A DNA stretch of 57,009 nt from Nitrospirales bacterium. GTDB lineage: Bacteria > Nitrospirota > Nitrospiria > Nitrospirales > UBA8639. Positions within the stretch are counted from its first letter, which is position 1. Each line of letters opens with the position of its first letter. The translations under genes were made by a program, and so were the position numbers. The DNA is taken from NCBI GenBank assembly GCA_007570995.1, contig RKSG01000145.1:79181-136189 (forward strand). The letters are read 5' to 3'. The notes under the pieces were generated by a model. It saw nothing but the letters and a program-made list of their open reading frames with translations, ran no database searches and was not told the DNA's origin. Positions 39,626 to 50,294 of this stretch are shown here, piece by piece.

Positions 39626-40689
39626 GCCCCGTGGGAGAGGAAGCCCTCGTGCTGGCACCCGGGCACCGGCCTCCCGCGGAAGCAGCCCTGACTGCGGCCC
39701 TGAGGCGGGTCCGACGATTACCCCGACCAGGCTGGAACGGTACCTTCGTCGGTTCTCCAGCGGCAACGTGCTCGTGCTCGGCGACCTCATGCTTGATCGC
39801 TACATCTGGGGTGCCACCACCCGGCTTTCTCCCGAGGCTCCTGTCCCCGTCCTGCATGTGGAACGGGAATCTCTGCAACCAGGAGGAGCCGCCAATGTGT
39901 ACAACAATATCCTGTCACTGGGAGGTCGGGCCCTGCTTTGCGGCGTCATTGGTGCCGACGACGCAGGACAGGCCCTGATCGGGGCCTTGCGCCTACACCA
40001 ACACCATCGTCCGGGGATTCTGGTTGACCCCACACGGCCCACCACACAAAAAACCCGGGTCGTTGCTCATCGCCAGCATGTCGTTCGCTACGATATCGAG
40101 CAGTGCCATGACGTGCCACACACATGCACCAGGTCGATGATGCGTTACATTGAAACACACCTCACGTCGCTGTCCTGTATCGTGGTATCGGATTACTGCA
40201 AGGGGGCGATCACGTCTTCGCTGATGGCCAGACTTGCCCCGTTGGCTCGCACACATCGTGTTCCCGTTCTTGTTGATCCTAAAGTCGCCCATGTGCCGTA
40301 TTACCAGGGGGTCACCATCATCACGCCCAACCATCTGGAAGCCGAGCAGGCCGCAGGCCGTACGGCGCGTGACGACGCATCCATCCACGACATCGGCCAC
40401 CACCTCCGCACACAACTTGGCTGTGACGCCGTGCTGGTCACCAGGGGCGAGCAGGGGATCAGCCTGTGTGAAGCCACGGGTCAGAGCTGGCACATTCGGG
40501 CACGGGCCAGGGAAGTGTATGATGTCACGGGCGCCGGGGATACCCTGGTCGGCACGCTGGCCCTGGCCATCAGCGCGGGTGCCTCCATCCGGGAAAGCGC
40601 AGTGATCGCCAACCATGCCGCCGGGGTCGCTGTGGGCATGCTCGGCACCGCCGCCATTACCATCATGCAACTGCGAGAGGCCATGCGAC

Positions 40690-40703
<14 letters not shown>
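39618..40703 (+). CDS. D-glycero-beta-D-manno-heptose-7-phosphate kinase (RfaE domain I)
   Basis: Makes heptose 1,7-bisphosphate for the LPS inner core. The ribokinase-fold body starts at LERYLRRFSSGNVLVLGDLMLDRYIWG, with the anion hole and catalytic base GAGDTLVGTLALA near residue 305. It is the kinase part only; the nucleotidyltransferase domain of bifunctional HldE is absent. The start is unclear: no in-frame ATG or GTG exists after the lepB stop before the conserved part, so a TTG at 39618 or 39606, inside the end of lepB, is likely; ahead of the domain lies an extension of about 35 residues rich in Gly, Ser, Arg and Pro. kdsB overlaps its end by 14 bases. Confidence 0.85.
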
Positions 40704-43096
<2,393 letters not shown>

Positions 43097-43282
43097 TCAT
43101 GCGCGGGCCTTCACCCGCAGGCGTGGTTGGTGGGAGGGATAACATCCAGAGCGGGACAGGCACGTCCGTGCTTCCCGTGGCAAAGAACAGCAGGGGAGGG
43201 ATGCGACGGTTCCCGTTCTCGCACGCAGGCGCAGTCGGTGCGATGGAGCATGGGACGGTCCCCGGCATGGAGAGATACGGGA

Positions 43283-44158
43283 ATGGCAACGGAAGGCCAC
43301 AAGAACACCACACCCCGGATGACACGGGATGTCTCCGTCGGCAACGTGCGGGTCGGAGGGCGTCACCCCCATGTCCTGATTGCTGGCCCGTGTGTGATTG
43401 AGAGCAAAGAACTTGTTATCGAGACGGCGTTTGCCATTGCCGGGATTGCCCGTGAAGTCGGGTTCCCCTGTGTCTTCAAATCGTCGTACGATAAAGCAAA
43501 CCGAAGCGCCATTGATTCATATCGGGGGCCAGGCATTCACGAAGGCCTGGCCATTCTGCAGACCGTGAAAGATACCGTGGGCATTCCCGTCCTGACCGAC
43601 GTGCACAGCGTGGCGGATGCTCAGCAGGCAGGGCAGGTCGTGGACGTGGTCCAGATTCCCGCGTTCCTGTGCCGACAGACCGACCTTCTCATTGCCGCAG
43701 CACAGACCGGCAAACCCGTCAACGTCAAAAAGGGCCAGTTTCTTTCTCCCTGGGACATGCGCAATGTCGTCAACAAACTGGAGGAAAGCGGAACGAAACA
43801 TATCCTGCTCACCGAGCGAGGATGTTCGTTCGGCTACAACAATTTAGCCGTTGATATGCGATCGCTCCCGGTCATGCGCGGGTTGGGCTGTCCGGTGATT
43901 TTTGACGCCACGCACAGTGTCCAACTGCCCGGAGGCATGGGCAGACAATCATCGGGGCAACGTGAGTTTATTGCACCACTGGCACGCGCGGCCGCCGCCG
44001 CGGGCTGCGACGGGTTTTTCATGGAAGTGCATCCGCACCCGGATGACGCCCTGTCGGATGGCCCCACGATGGTCCCGCTTCACAAACTGAAAGTTTTACT
44101 TGAAGAATTGCAGCAGGTCTGCCTGGCGTCCGGCAAAGGATCGGCTGTCACCCTGTAA
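43283..44158 (+). CDS. kdsA: 3-deoxy-8-phosphooctulonate synthase
   Basis: Condenses arabinose 5-phosphate with PEP to Kdo 8-phosphate. The start at 43283 gives 291 residues, near the family size; the frame opens at 43127 and the part before 43283 is not conserved. Landmarks: LIAGPCVIESKELVIETA, KSSYDKANRSAIDSYRGPG, VLTDVHS, the QIPAFLCRQTDLL segment with NVKKGQFLSP, and ERGCSFGYNNLAVDMR. It ends with FMEVHPHPDDALSDGPTMV. Whether it is the metal or non-metal type depends on the Cys near GPCVIES; a Cys is present there. Confidence 0.95.
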   Translation: MATEGHKNTTPRMTRDVSVGNVRVGGRHPHVLIAGPCVIESKELVIETAFAIAGIAREVGFPCVFKSSYDKANRSAIDSYRGPGIHEGLAILQTVKDTVGIPVLTDVHSVADAQQAGQVVDVVQIPAFLCRQTDLLIAAAQTGKPVNVKKGQFLSPWDMRNVVNKLEESGTKHILLTERGCSFGYNNLAVDMRSLPVMRGLGCPVIFDATHSVQLPGGMGRQSSGQREFIAPLARAAAAAGCDGFFMEVHPHPDDALSDGPTMVPLHKLKVLLEELQQVCLASGKGSAVTL

Positions 44159-44291
44159 CCGTGTTCCTGTATCATCACATGTCACACCGTCTGACCACAG
44201 CTCACTGGCCCGGTTACCTGCAAACGTGATTCCATTTCAACCAGAACCGGCCTCGCCGGAGTCAGCCTCAAACACGATCAGGGTTGAACAG

Positions 44292-44861
44292 ATGTTCAAC
44301 CTTCCTAACGTGCTGACCTTTGGGCGTATACTGATGATTCCAGTGTATGTTGGATTCTTCTCCACGCCAACGGCGAGCCGGTCTATTGCCGCGGCCGCGG
44401 TTTTCGGCCTGGCAGCGTTCACCGACCTGCTGGACGGATATATCGCACGACAACGTGCGCAAGTCACCAGAATCGGCCGTCTGTTCGACCCTATTGCCGA
44501 TAAATGTCTTGTGATCGCCGGACTGGTGCTCCTTGTTCAGTTCCAGCGGGTTGCGGCATGGCTGGCCATCATGCTCATTGTGCGTGAACTGGCCATGACT
44601 GGCGTCCGGGCAGCGGCAGCCAGCCAGGGGCTCGTCATCGCTGCCGGCACGCTGGGAAAATATAAGGTGGTGTGTCAGATGACGGCGATCATACTGCTGA
44701 CACTGGAAGGGGCGTTGTCCCTGTCCATCTTCCCCATCATCACGCTCCACCAGGCAGGTACCGTGGCCCTGTATGCGGCGCTGGCATTTTCCCTCATTTC
44801 TGCCGGACAGTACATGCGCGATGCCTGGAACGAGCTTGTCAAACAGGGAGGAACAGCCTGA
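44292..44861 (+). CDS. pgsA: CDP-diacylglycerol-glycerol-3-phosphate 3-phosphatidyltransferase
   Basis: Makes phosphatidylglycerol phosphate in the inner membrane. I start it at 44292 (MFNLPNVLTFGRILMIPVY, 189 residues), matching the family N-terminus; a GTG at 44226 is also in frame. The CDP-alcohol phosphotransferase motif is complete: DLLDGYIARQ, then GRLFDPIADK with the four Asp at the expected spacing. About five or six membrane helices. It lies immediately before plsY. Confidence 0.93.
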   Translation: MFNLPNVLTFGRILMIPVYVGFFSTPTASRSIAAAAVFGLAAFTDLLDGYIARQRAQVTRIGRLFDPIADKCLVIAGLVLLVQFQRVAAWLAIMLIVRELAMTGVRAAAASQGLVIAAGTLGKYKVVCQMTAIILLTLEGALSLSIFPIITLHQAGTVALYAALAFSLISAGQYMRDAWNELVKQGGTA

Positions 44862-45485
44862 TTGTCCATATCGCCTGAGATACAGGGATTCCTTATCTGT
44901 CTTGCCGCCTACGTTCTTGGCTCCATTCCCTTTGGCATTGTCCTGTCGCGTGTCTGCGGGACGCCAGACCCCAGGCAGGCGGGCAGTCACAATATCGGTT
45001 TCACGAATGTGCTGCGTGTGTCGGGGAAGACCGTGGGCATCCTCACGTTAATCGGTGACATGGGAAAAGGCTGGCTGGTGGGTTGGGGTGTGCAGCGTGC
45101 AGCAATACCTGGTCCGTGGGTGCTCATGGCCGTCCTTGCTGTGGTCCTGGGTCATCTCTTTCCGGTGTTTCTCAAATTTCGCGGCGGAAAGGGCGTTGCC
45201 ACGGGGCTGGGCGGTATTGCCGGGCTTCACCCGCAACTGGGGATGGTACTGGTGGCCCTGTGGGCGGTAGCCGTGGGTGTGTGGAGATATTCTTCGGGCG
45301 GAGCACTTATGGCCTTCGGTGCGCTTCCGGTATGTAGCTGGTTCATGACATTCGACCTGGAGTTCACGATTTTCAGTGCGCTGCTTGGCATACTGGTTAT
45401 TGTCAGGCATAAAGGCAATATCGTGCGTCTGATGAACGGGACAGAGTCACGGCTGGGACAATTTCAAGGCAAATCTGTAATTTGA
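44862..45485 (+). CDS. plsY: Glycerol-3-phosphate acyltransferase PlsY
   Basis: Acylates glycerol 3-phosphate from acyl phosphate, the first step of phospholipid synthesis. The start is TTG at 44862 with GGGAGGAA about 8 bases upstream (207 residues), directly at the pgsA stop. Motifs: GSIPFGIVLSRV, AGSHNIGFTNVLRVSG, the GH in VLGHLFPVFLKFRGGKGVATGLG and IVRHKGNIVRLMNGTE. About five membrane helices. Confidence 0.94.
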   Translation: MSISPEIQGFLICLAAYVLGSIPFGIVLSRVCGTPDPRQAGSHNIGFTNVLRVSGKTVGILTLIGDMGKGWLVGWGVQRAAIPGPWVLMAVLAVVLGHLFPVFLKFRGGKGVATGLGGIAGLHPQLGMVLVALWAVAVGVWRYSSGGALMAFGALPVCSWFMTFDLEFTIFSALLGILVIVRHKGNIVRLMNGTESRLGQFQGKSVI

Positions 45486-45510
45486 CATAATACTTCTTAT
45501 CCGACATTAA
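45482..45510 (+). promoter_or_regulatory. Possible promoter of the Deg protease gene
   Basis: TTGACA (45482-45487), a 17-base spacer and CATTAA (45505-45510), overlapping the plsY end. The -10 box is poor. If used, transcription would start at about 45517, so the protein must start at 45530 or later. Confidence 0.35.
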
Positions 45511-45529
45511 CAGTTTGTGTGACCGGGCA

Positions 45530-47038
45530 ATGATTTGGCCATATTCCAGCCAGTTCGGCAATCGGTACACGTTGGGCGTTGCCCGATCCTCCCATATCCC
45601 ATCCATCCCCGTGACAGGCAATGGTTGTCCAAAGCCGACGTCGTGCTCATGGCTTGCATGGCTGTCTCAATCCTGCCTCCCCCTGCTGTATGGTGTGCTG
45701 ATTGCCCTGTGCGTGCCGGGTCCGGCTCATGGTGCTCACGTCAAACCCGTTGAGGAGTCTCGAGGGCTTCAGGTTCTGGAGGAAATTCAGAAAGCGATCA
45801 CGCAGTTGGCCGAACATGTCACCCCCACGGTCGTTGGGGTTTCCGCCATCAGAACTGCGCCTCGACCAGGTGGCACGCCGCGTCAGAGCGACATGCGTGT
45901 TCCGGGGGCGGGTTCTGGTGTGGTCATCCATGAAGATGGCTATATCGTCACCAATAACCACGTGGTTGGCAACGGCTTGAATGCGGAAATCCATTTCCCT
46001 GACCAGTCGACCCTCATTGCGGACATCGTGGGCCGGGATCCAGACACCGATCTTGCCCTGTTGAAAGTTCGGGCAACCAGCCCACTGCCAAGCGTCCAGT
46101 TCGGCGATTCCAGCAAGGTCAAGATCGGGCAATGGGTTCTGGCCGTGGGCAATCCGTTTGGATTGGATCAGACCGTGACCCTGGGAATCGTGAGCGGAAT
46201 TGGCCGGGAAAACATGAATGTGTCCCGTTACGAAAACTTCATTCAAATTGATGCGTCCATCAATCCCGGCAATTCAGGCGGGCCTCTCTTTAACCTGCGG
46301 GGCGAAGTCATCGGGATCAACACGGCCATTATCAGCTTTGCTCAGGGCATCGGCTTTGCCATTCCGTCCAACATGGCCAACCGTATCATCCAGCAGCTCA
46401 AAACGGACGGCAGGGTGGTTCGTGGGTGGCTTGGGGTTGGCATTCAGTCGTTGACCCCGCAACTTGCGGAACAATTCAATGTTCCGGACGGCATGGGCAT
46501 CGTGGTCGACGAAGTGTTTGCCAACGAGCCGGCGGCTCACGCGGGCATCCAATCCGGGGATATCATCACGCAAATCGGGAACGAACGACTGAGCTCCACC
46601 AGCCAGTTATCCCGTGTGGTGGCAGGTTTTCTGCCTGGCCAGGAGGTGATGGTCCACGTCATACGGGATGGACACCCGCTTCAACTCCCCGTTTTCCTTG
46701 GCAGCAAACAGGAGATGGTCATCGGAGCCTCGCCCTCCCCCACCGCCACTGAAATTGATCTGGGTCTTGACGTGTCTCCCATCACCGACGCGCTGGTCGA
46801 ACGGTTTGCCCTCAAACGGGACACGGGCATTCTGGTCGTACACGTGGCACGGGGAAGCGTTGCACACGCAGAAAATGTCCGAAAAGGCGATGTGATTGAG
46901 GAAGTGAACCGAGTGGCCGTGCCCACCATCCAGGCATTCCGCCGGGAGCTGGACGCGATCAATCCTGGAGAGACCGTACTGCTCCGGATTCTTCGAGAGT
47001 CGAGGACATTTTTTGTCGTGTTGCGACCTGGCAGGTAG
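45530..47038 (+). CDS. Periplasmic Deg/HtrA serine protease
   Basis: Degrades or refolds damaged exported proteins. The frame opens at 45515; ATG 45530 (502 residues) or GTG 45611 may be the start. A hydrophobic signal (WLAWLSQSCLPLLYGVLIAL) with cleavage near AHG sits at about residue 41-68. The trypsin-like domain has the triad His144 (TNNHVVG), Asp174 (DTDLALLKV) and Ser249 (NPGNSGGPL), and LGIVSGIGR. Two PDZ domains follow (about 275-370 and 400-495), the first with RGWLGVGIQSLTPQLAEQF, the second with DVIEEVNRVAVPTIQAF. It fits DegP/DegQ; I would not pick between them. Confidence 0.93.
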   Translation: MIWPYSSQFGNRYTLGVARSSHIPSIPVTGNGCPKPTSCSWLAWLSQSCLPLLYGVLIALCVPGPAHGAHVKPVEESRGLQVLEEIQKAITQLAEHVTPTVVGVSAIRTAPRPGGTPRQSDMRVPGAGSGVVIHEDGYIVTNNHVVGNGLNAEIHFPDQSTLIADIVGRDPDTDLALLKVRATSPLPSVQFGDSSKVKIGQWVLAVGNPFGLDQTVTLGIVSGIGRENMNVSRYENFIQIDASINPGNSGGPLFNLRGEVIGINTAIISFAQGIGFAIPSNMANRIIQQLKTDGRVVRGWLGVGIQSLTPQLAEQFNVPDGMGIVVDEVFANEPAAHAGIQSGDIITQIGNERLSSTSQLSRVVAGFLPGQEVMVHVIRDGHPLQLPVFLGSKQEMVIGASPSPTATEIDLGLDVSPITDALVERFALKRDTGILVVHVARGSVAHAENVRKGDVIEEVNRVAVPTIQAFRRELDAINPGETVLLRILRESRTFFVVLRPGR

Positions 47039-47070
47039 TGGGCTTTGGATGATTCCTCACATGAAAAAGC

Positions 47071-47112
47071 CCCCCCTCCGTCATTCCCGCAGTGAGTTGA
47101 GCGGGAATCCAT
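47071..47112. repeat. REP-like palindrome, copy 1
   Basis: ATTCCCGC (47083-47090) pairs with GCGGGAAT (47101-47108) around a 10-base loop, preceded by a run of C and CTCCGTC and followed by CCATGG. A near-identical inverted copy is at 56937-56976. The element lies between the convergent ends of the Deg protease and the fusion gene and may also help to end transcription. A smaller palindrome GGGATG/CATCCC (47113-47125) follows it. Confidence 0.75.
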
Positions 47113-47126
47113 GGGATGTCATCCCG

Positions 47127-49397
47127 TTATCGCTCCGCATGAATAATGCTCACAAAACTTTCCTCGCCGCCATACACGGAACAGGCATGCTCGAAAATCT
47201 CGCACAGTCGCTTGCCGGATTCAAGGGGCGCCGTGGCAAAGATCGTGTTCAGTTCATTGATTAAACGAGCGTCTTTAAAGGCCAGATTCAGAGTGAATCC
47301 CGGCCCTGATCCATCCTTCAGCAATGCGGGAACGACTTTTTCCATCACCCAGCTGTTGCCGGCGCTTGACTGGACCATTGTCACGAGCTGGTGCAGATCA
47401 AGACCGGCTTCCCTGCCCAGAGAGAGGACTTCGCCGATAGCCTTGGCATTGACGAAGCACAGATAATTGATTAGCAGCTTCACGATCACGGCGTTGGAAA
47501 ACGTTCCGACATAATAAATGTGCTCGCCTACCGCTTCCAGCACCCCCTTGACTTTCTCGAATGACTCGCTGTGACCGCCGACAAACATGGAGAGCGTGCC
47601 TGTCTCGGCGGCTTTTGCCCCGCCCGACACCGGTGCAGCAATGGATGCGATGCCGCATTCGCTGGCACGGGTCGAAATCGTCTTCATGGTGTCGATGGAG
47701 TTCGTGCCCGTGTCGAGCCAGATCGCGCCAGGCCTGGCATGGGCCAGCACGCCTGCCTCGCCGAGCATCACTGCCTCCAGTTGTTGCGGCCCCGGCAGAC
47801 AAGTGATGATGACATCGGCCTGACGTGCCACAGCCTGCACAGAATCACACCACATGGCACCGGCGGCGGTGACCATGTCCGCCCTGGTTGCTTCAATGTC
47901 ATAAGCGGAGAGCTTAAAACCACGCTTCAGCAGGTTAGCGGCCATGTTGCCGCCGATGGTGCCAAGACCGATGATCCCCACATGCCCAGCACGTGCGGTG
48001 GTGCCACGTGAGGAAGTCGTAACAGCCTCCTGTTCAGATCCAGGGGCATGCCTGGTCCTCCCGGATTCATTGCAGGCTGCATCGGCAATGGCCAGTGCCT
48101 CGTCAATCACGGCAAAGCCTTCATCAAGTTGCGCCCGGGTAATACAAAGGGGTGGTGACAGGAACAGCCAGTTCCAGCGCAACAGGGTGTACAGTCCCCC
48201 TTGAAGCAGACGGGAGCCAATCTCGCTCATCACCCCCATTTCATCCGGCCTGGCATTCCACGGCACCAGCGGTTCCCGGGTCTCCCGGTTTTTAACGCAC
48301 TCAATCACGCCGTAGAGGCCCAGACTGCGCACATCCCCCACGGAAGGATGGGCGGCCTTCATCTGCTGAAGCCACTCCGCCATATAATCACCGAGAAGAC
48401 GGCTGTTCGCCACCAGATTCTCTTCCTCGTAGATGGTCATGGTGGCCAGGGCAGCCGCGCAACCCAGGGGATACCCGCTGAAGGTCAGTCCACAGCCAAG
48501 AGGAATCTCATCGAAATAATCGGCGATGGGCTGTCTGACACTGACGGCTCCCAGAGGAACATACCCGCAGGTCAGACCTTTGGCCATGGTCATGATGTCC
48601 GGAACCACACCATAATGCTCGATGGCAAACATTTTCCCCGTGCGTCCAAACCCGGTCAGGACTTCGTCGCAGATCAGCAGAATGCCATGCCGGTCTGCAT
48701 AGTCCCGCAGGGCCTGCCAGTAGCCATCGGGGGGAATAATCACCCCGTTGAAACCTGTGATGGGTTCCATCAGGATCGCCGCGACGGTCTGCGGGCCTTC
48801 CAACTCAATCGTCTGGATCACATGATCGATGTAAATCTGAGGATTGCCGTGCGGCGCGTACCCGAATGGACAGCGGTAGGCATAGGGATCATGCACACGC
48901 ACAAAGCCACTCACCCCCATTTCACTGTAGAGGCGCCTGGGATCGCCGGTCGCGGTGCCTGCGCCAAGAGACGCGCCATGATAGCTGCGATAGCGGGTGA
49001 TGATCTTGTGCCGGCCGGTGTACTGCCGGGCGATTTTAATGGCATTCTCAATCGCCTCGGCGCCCCCGAGGGTGAACAGCGTTTTGTTCAGATCGCCCGG
49101 TGTCATCGCGGCCAGTTTCGCTGCTGCCTTCGCCCTGATATCCGTTGCGGCGCCGGGATGCGCAAAGGACAGTGTCTGCGCCTGCTGCTGCAGGGCCGTC
49201 AGCAGTGCAGGATGACTGTGACCGATGTTCATATTGACAACCTGACTGGCGAAGTCGAGATAGCGTTTGCCCGTCTTGTCCCAGAAGTACACGCCTTCGG
49301 CGCGGTCCATCACGATGGGAGTGCGGGCACTGTTCTGGGCCACCCATGGAAACAACACATGATCGCGGTGGGCTTGCACAATCGTTGCGGCATTCAT
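47127..49397 (-). CDS. Class III aminotransferase fused to beta-hydroxyacid dehydrogenase
   Basis: A 756-residue fusion (start ATG 49397 with AAGGAAA upstream). Residues 1-~440 form a class III omega-aminotransferase: LFTLGGAEAIENA at ~107, LLICDEVLTGFGRTGKMF with Asp244 and the PLP lysine Lys273 in MAKGLTCGYVPLGA. After a linker (~443-470, Ser/Thr/Arg-rich), residues 471-756 form an NAD(P) dehydrogenase of the 3-hydroxyisobutyrate dehydrogenase family: GIIGLGTIGGNMAANL (475-490), substrate motif APVSGGAKAAETG, and the catalytic lysine in VIVKLLINYL (~640). The pair would turn an omega-amino compound into a semialdehyde and reduce it to a hydroxy acid, or the reverse. Substrate unknown (3-aminoisobutyrate, beta-alanine, taurine and GABA types are all possible). 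Last gene of the cluster. Confidence 0.85.
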   Translation of the reverse strand: MNAATIVQAHRDHVLFPWVAQNSARTPIVMDRAEGVYFWDKTGKRYLDFASQVVNMNIGHSHPALLTALQQQAQTLSFAHPGAATDIRAKAAAKLAAMTPGDLNKTLFTLGGAEAIENAIKIARQYTGRHKIITRYRSYHGASLGAGTATGDPRRLYSEMGVSGFVRVHDPYAYRCPFGYAPHGNPQIYIDHVIQTIELEGPQTVAAILMEPITGFNGVIIPPDGYWQALRDYADRHGILLICDEVLTGFGRTGKMFAIEHYGVVPDIMTMAKGLTCGYVPLGAVSVRQPIADYFDEIPLGCGLTFSGYPLGCAAALATMTIYEEENLVANSRLLGDYMAEWLQQMKAAHPSVGDVRSLGLYGVIECVKNRETREPLVPWNARPDEMGVMSEIGSRLLQGGLYTLLRWNWLFLSPPLCITRAQLDEGFAVIDEALAIADAACNESGRTRHAPGSEQEAVTTSSRGTTARAGHVGIIGLGTIGGNMAANLLKRGFKLSAYDIEATRADMVTAAGAMWCDSVQAVARQADVIITCLPGPQQLEAVMLGEAGVLAHARPGAIWLDTGTNSIDTMKTISTRASECGIASIAAPVSGGAKAAETGTLSMFVGGHSESFEKVKGVLEAVGEHIYYVGTFSNAVIVKLLINYLCFVNAKAIGEVLSLGREAGLDLHQLVTMVQSSAGNSWVMEKVVPALLKDGSGPGFTLNLAFKDARLINELNTIFATAPLESGKRLCEIFEHACSVYGGEESFVSIIHAER

Positions 49398-49443
49398 CGG
49401 CGTTTCCTTCTCGGGGACATGGGACTGCCCGGACGACGTCCCG

Positions 49444-50292
49444 TTACAGGCGGCGAAGGTCCAACAGGCCCCATTGAAACAGGCCCTGTTCGGCAGCATC
49501 CACCCAGTGATCAAATCCGGCTCTCGTCAGTGCCAGAAATTCTGCTGAACAGCGTCGGCGCAGTTCAGCGTCATGCTCCGCCACGGCGTCTTTCCATTTG
49601 CTGTAGTGGATCAGCAGGTGTGGGGACAAATCAACCGTCTCACGGCATTCAAAGCCGAGTGCAGCCGCCGTCTCCTGGTAAGACCGGAAAGAGCTGATAC
49701 GCGCATGGTGGATATTGACCCGTCTCAGTGCCGTCTTCAAGGCACCATCAGGGCAATCGTCGGATTGCAGAATATCCATCAGAAGAAATTGTCCGCCCGG
49801 TTTCAGCACGCGACAGGTTTCCGCCAGCACTTGGGCCGGGTCATCGGTATGAAACAGGGCATCCTGGGTCCAGGCCAGATCAAAGACAGCATCGTCCAAG
49901 GGCATGGCCTTGAAGTTGCCCGGCACGACGTCAATCAGATGATCGAGATGCTGTTGTCGATTAATCGCCTGATTTTTGGCATTCTGCTCTTCGCTGACAT
50001 TGAGACAGGTAACATGGCACCCGTAGGTCCGGGCCAGGTAACGGGCTGCGGGTCCATAGCCCGCGCCGATGTCCAGGACATGGAACGTGGCAGTCAGCCC
50101 CTCTGCCTTTCCTGCCATCCACTCGGTGGTGTTCCGCATCGCCTGTGCAATCGTGCGCGTGGGGTCGTCATACAGGCCCAGATTGAGCGTATCGCCGCCG
50201 ATGACTACCTCGTACAGATTCTGCGCGTCCTGGCTGTTGTAATGTCGACGCGCCTGCTCCGACGCAGCCTGCGGCTCGTTTGTCGTGCCCAT
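49444..50292 (-). CDS. Sarcosine/dimethylglycine N-methyltransferase-like enzyme
   Basis: A 282-residue SAM methyltransferase; the start at 50292 has a strong GGAGGTG site inside the end of the upstream gene (the frame opens at 50382). The whole pattern follows the SDMT group of glycine betaine synthesis: EQARRHYNSQDAQNLYEVVIGG near the start, SAM motif I VLDIGAGYGPAARYLA (72-87), CHVTCLNVSEEQN, WTQDALFHTDDP, LKPGGQFLLMDILQSDDCP and the C-terminal FDHWVDA..QGLFQWG. SDMT methylates sarcosine and dimethylglycine to betaine. No glycine-sarcosine methyltransferase is next to it, so the amine it methylates may differ. It is translated closely after the SHMT-like gene. Confidence 0.8.
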   Translation of the reverse strand: MGTTNEPQAASEQARRHYNSQDAQNLYEVVIGGDTLNLGLYDDPTRTIAQAMRNTTEWMAGKAEGLTATFHVLDIGAGYGPAARYLARTYGCHVTCLNVSEEQNAKNQAINRQQHLDHLIDVVPGNFKAMPLDDAVFDLAWTQDALFHTDDPAQVLAETCRVLKPGGQFLLMDILQSDDCPDGALKTALRRVNIHHARISSFRSYQETAAALGFECRETVDLSPHLLIHYSKWKDAVAEHDAELRRRCSAEFLALTRAGFDHWVDAAEQGLFQWGLLDLRRL

Positions 50293-50294
50293 GT

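Noticed and set aside
48201-49697. Plus-strand open frame of 498 codons
   Set aside because: It lies opposite the aminotransferase part of the fusion gene, has no start signal and no recognisable domain.
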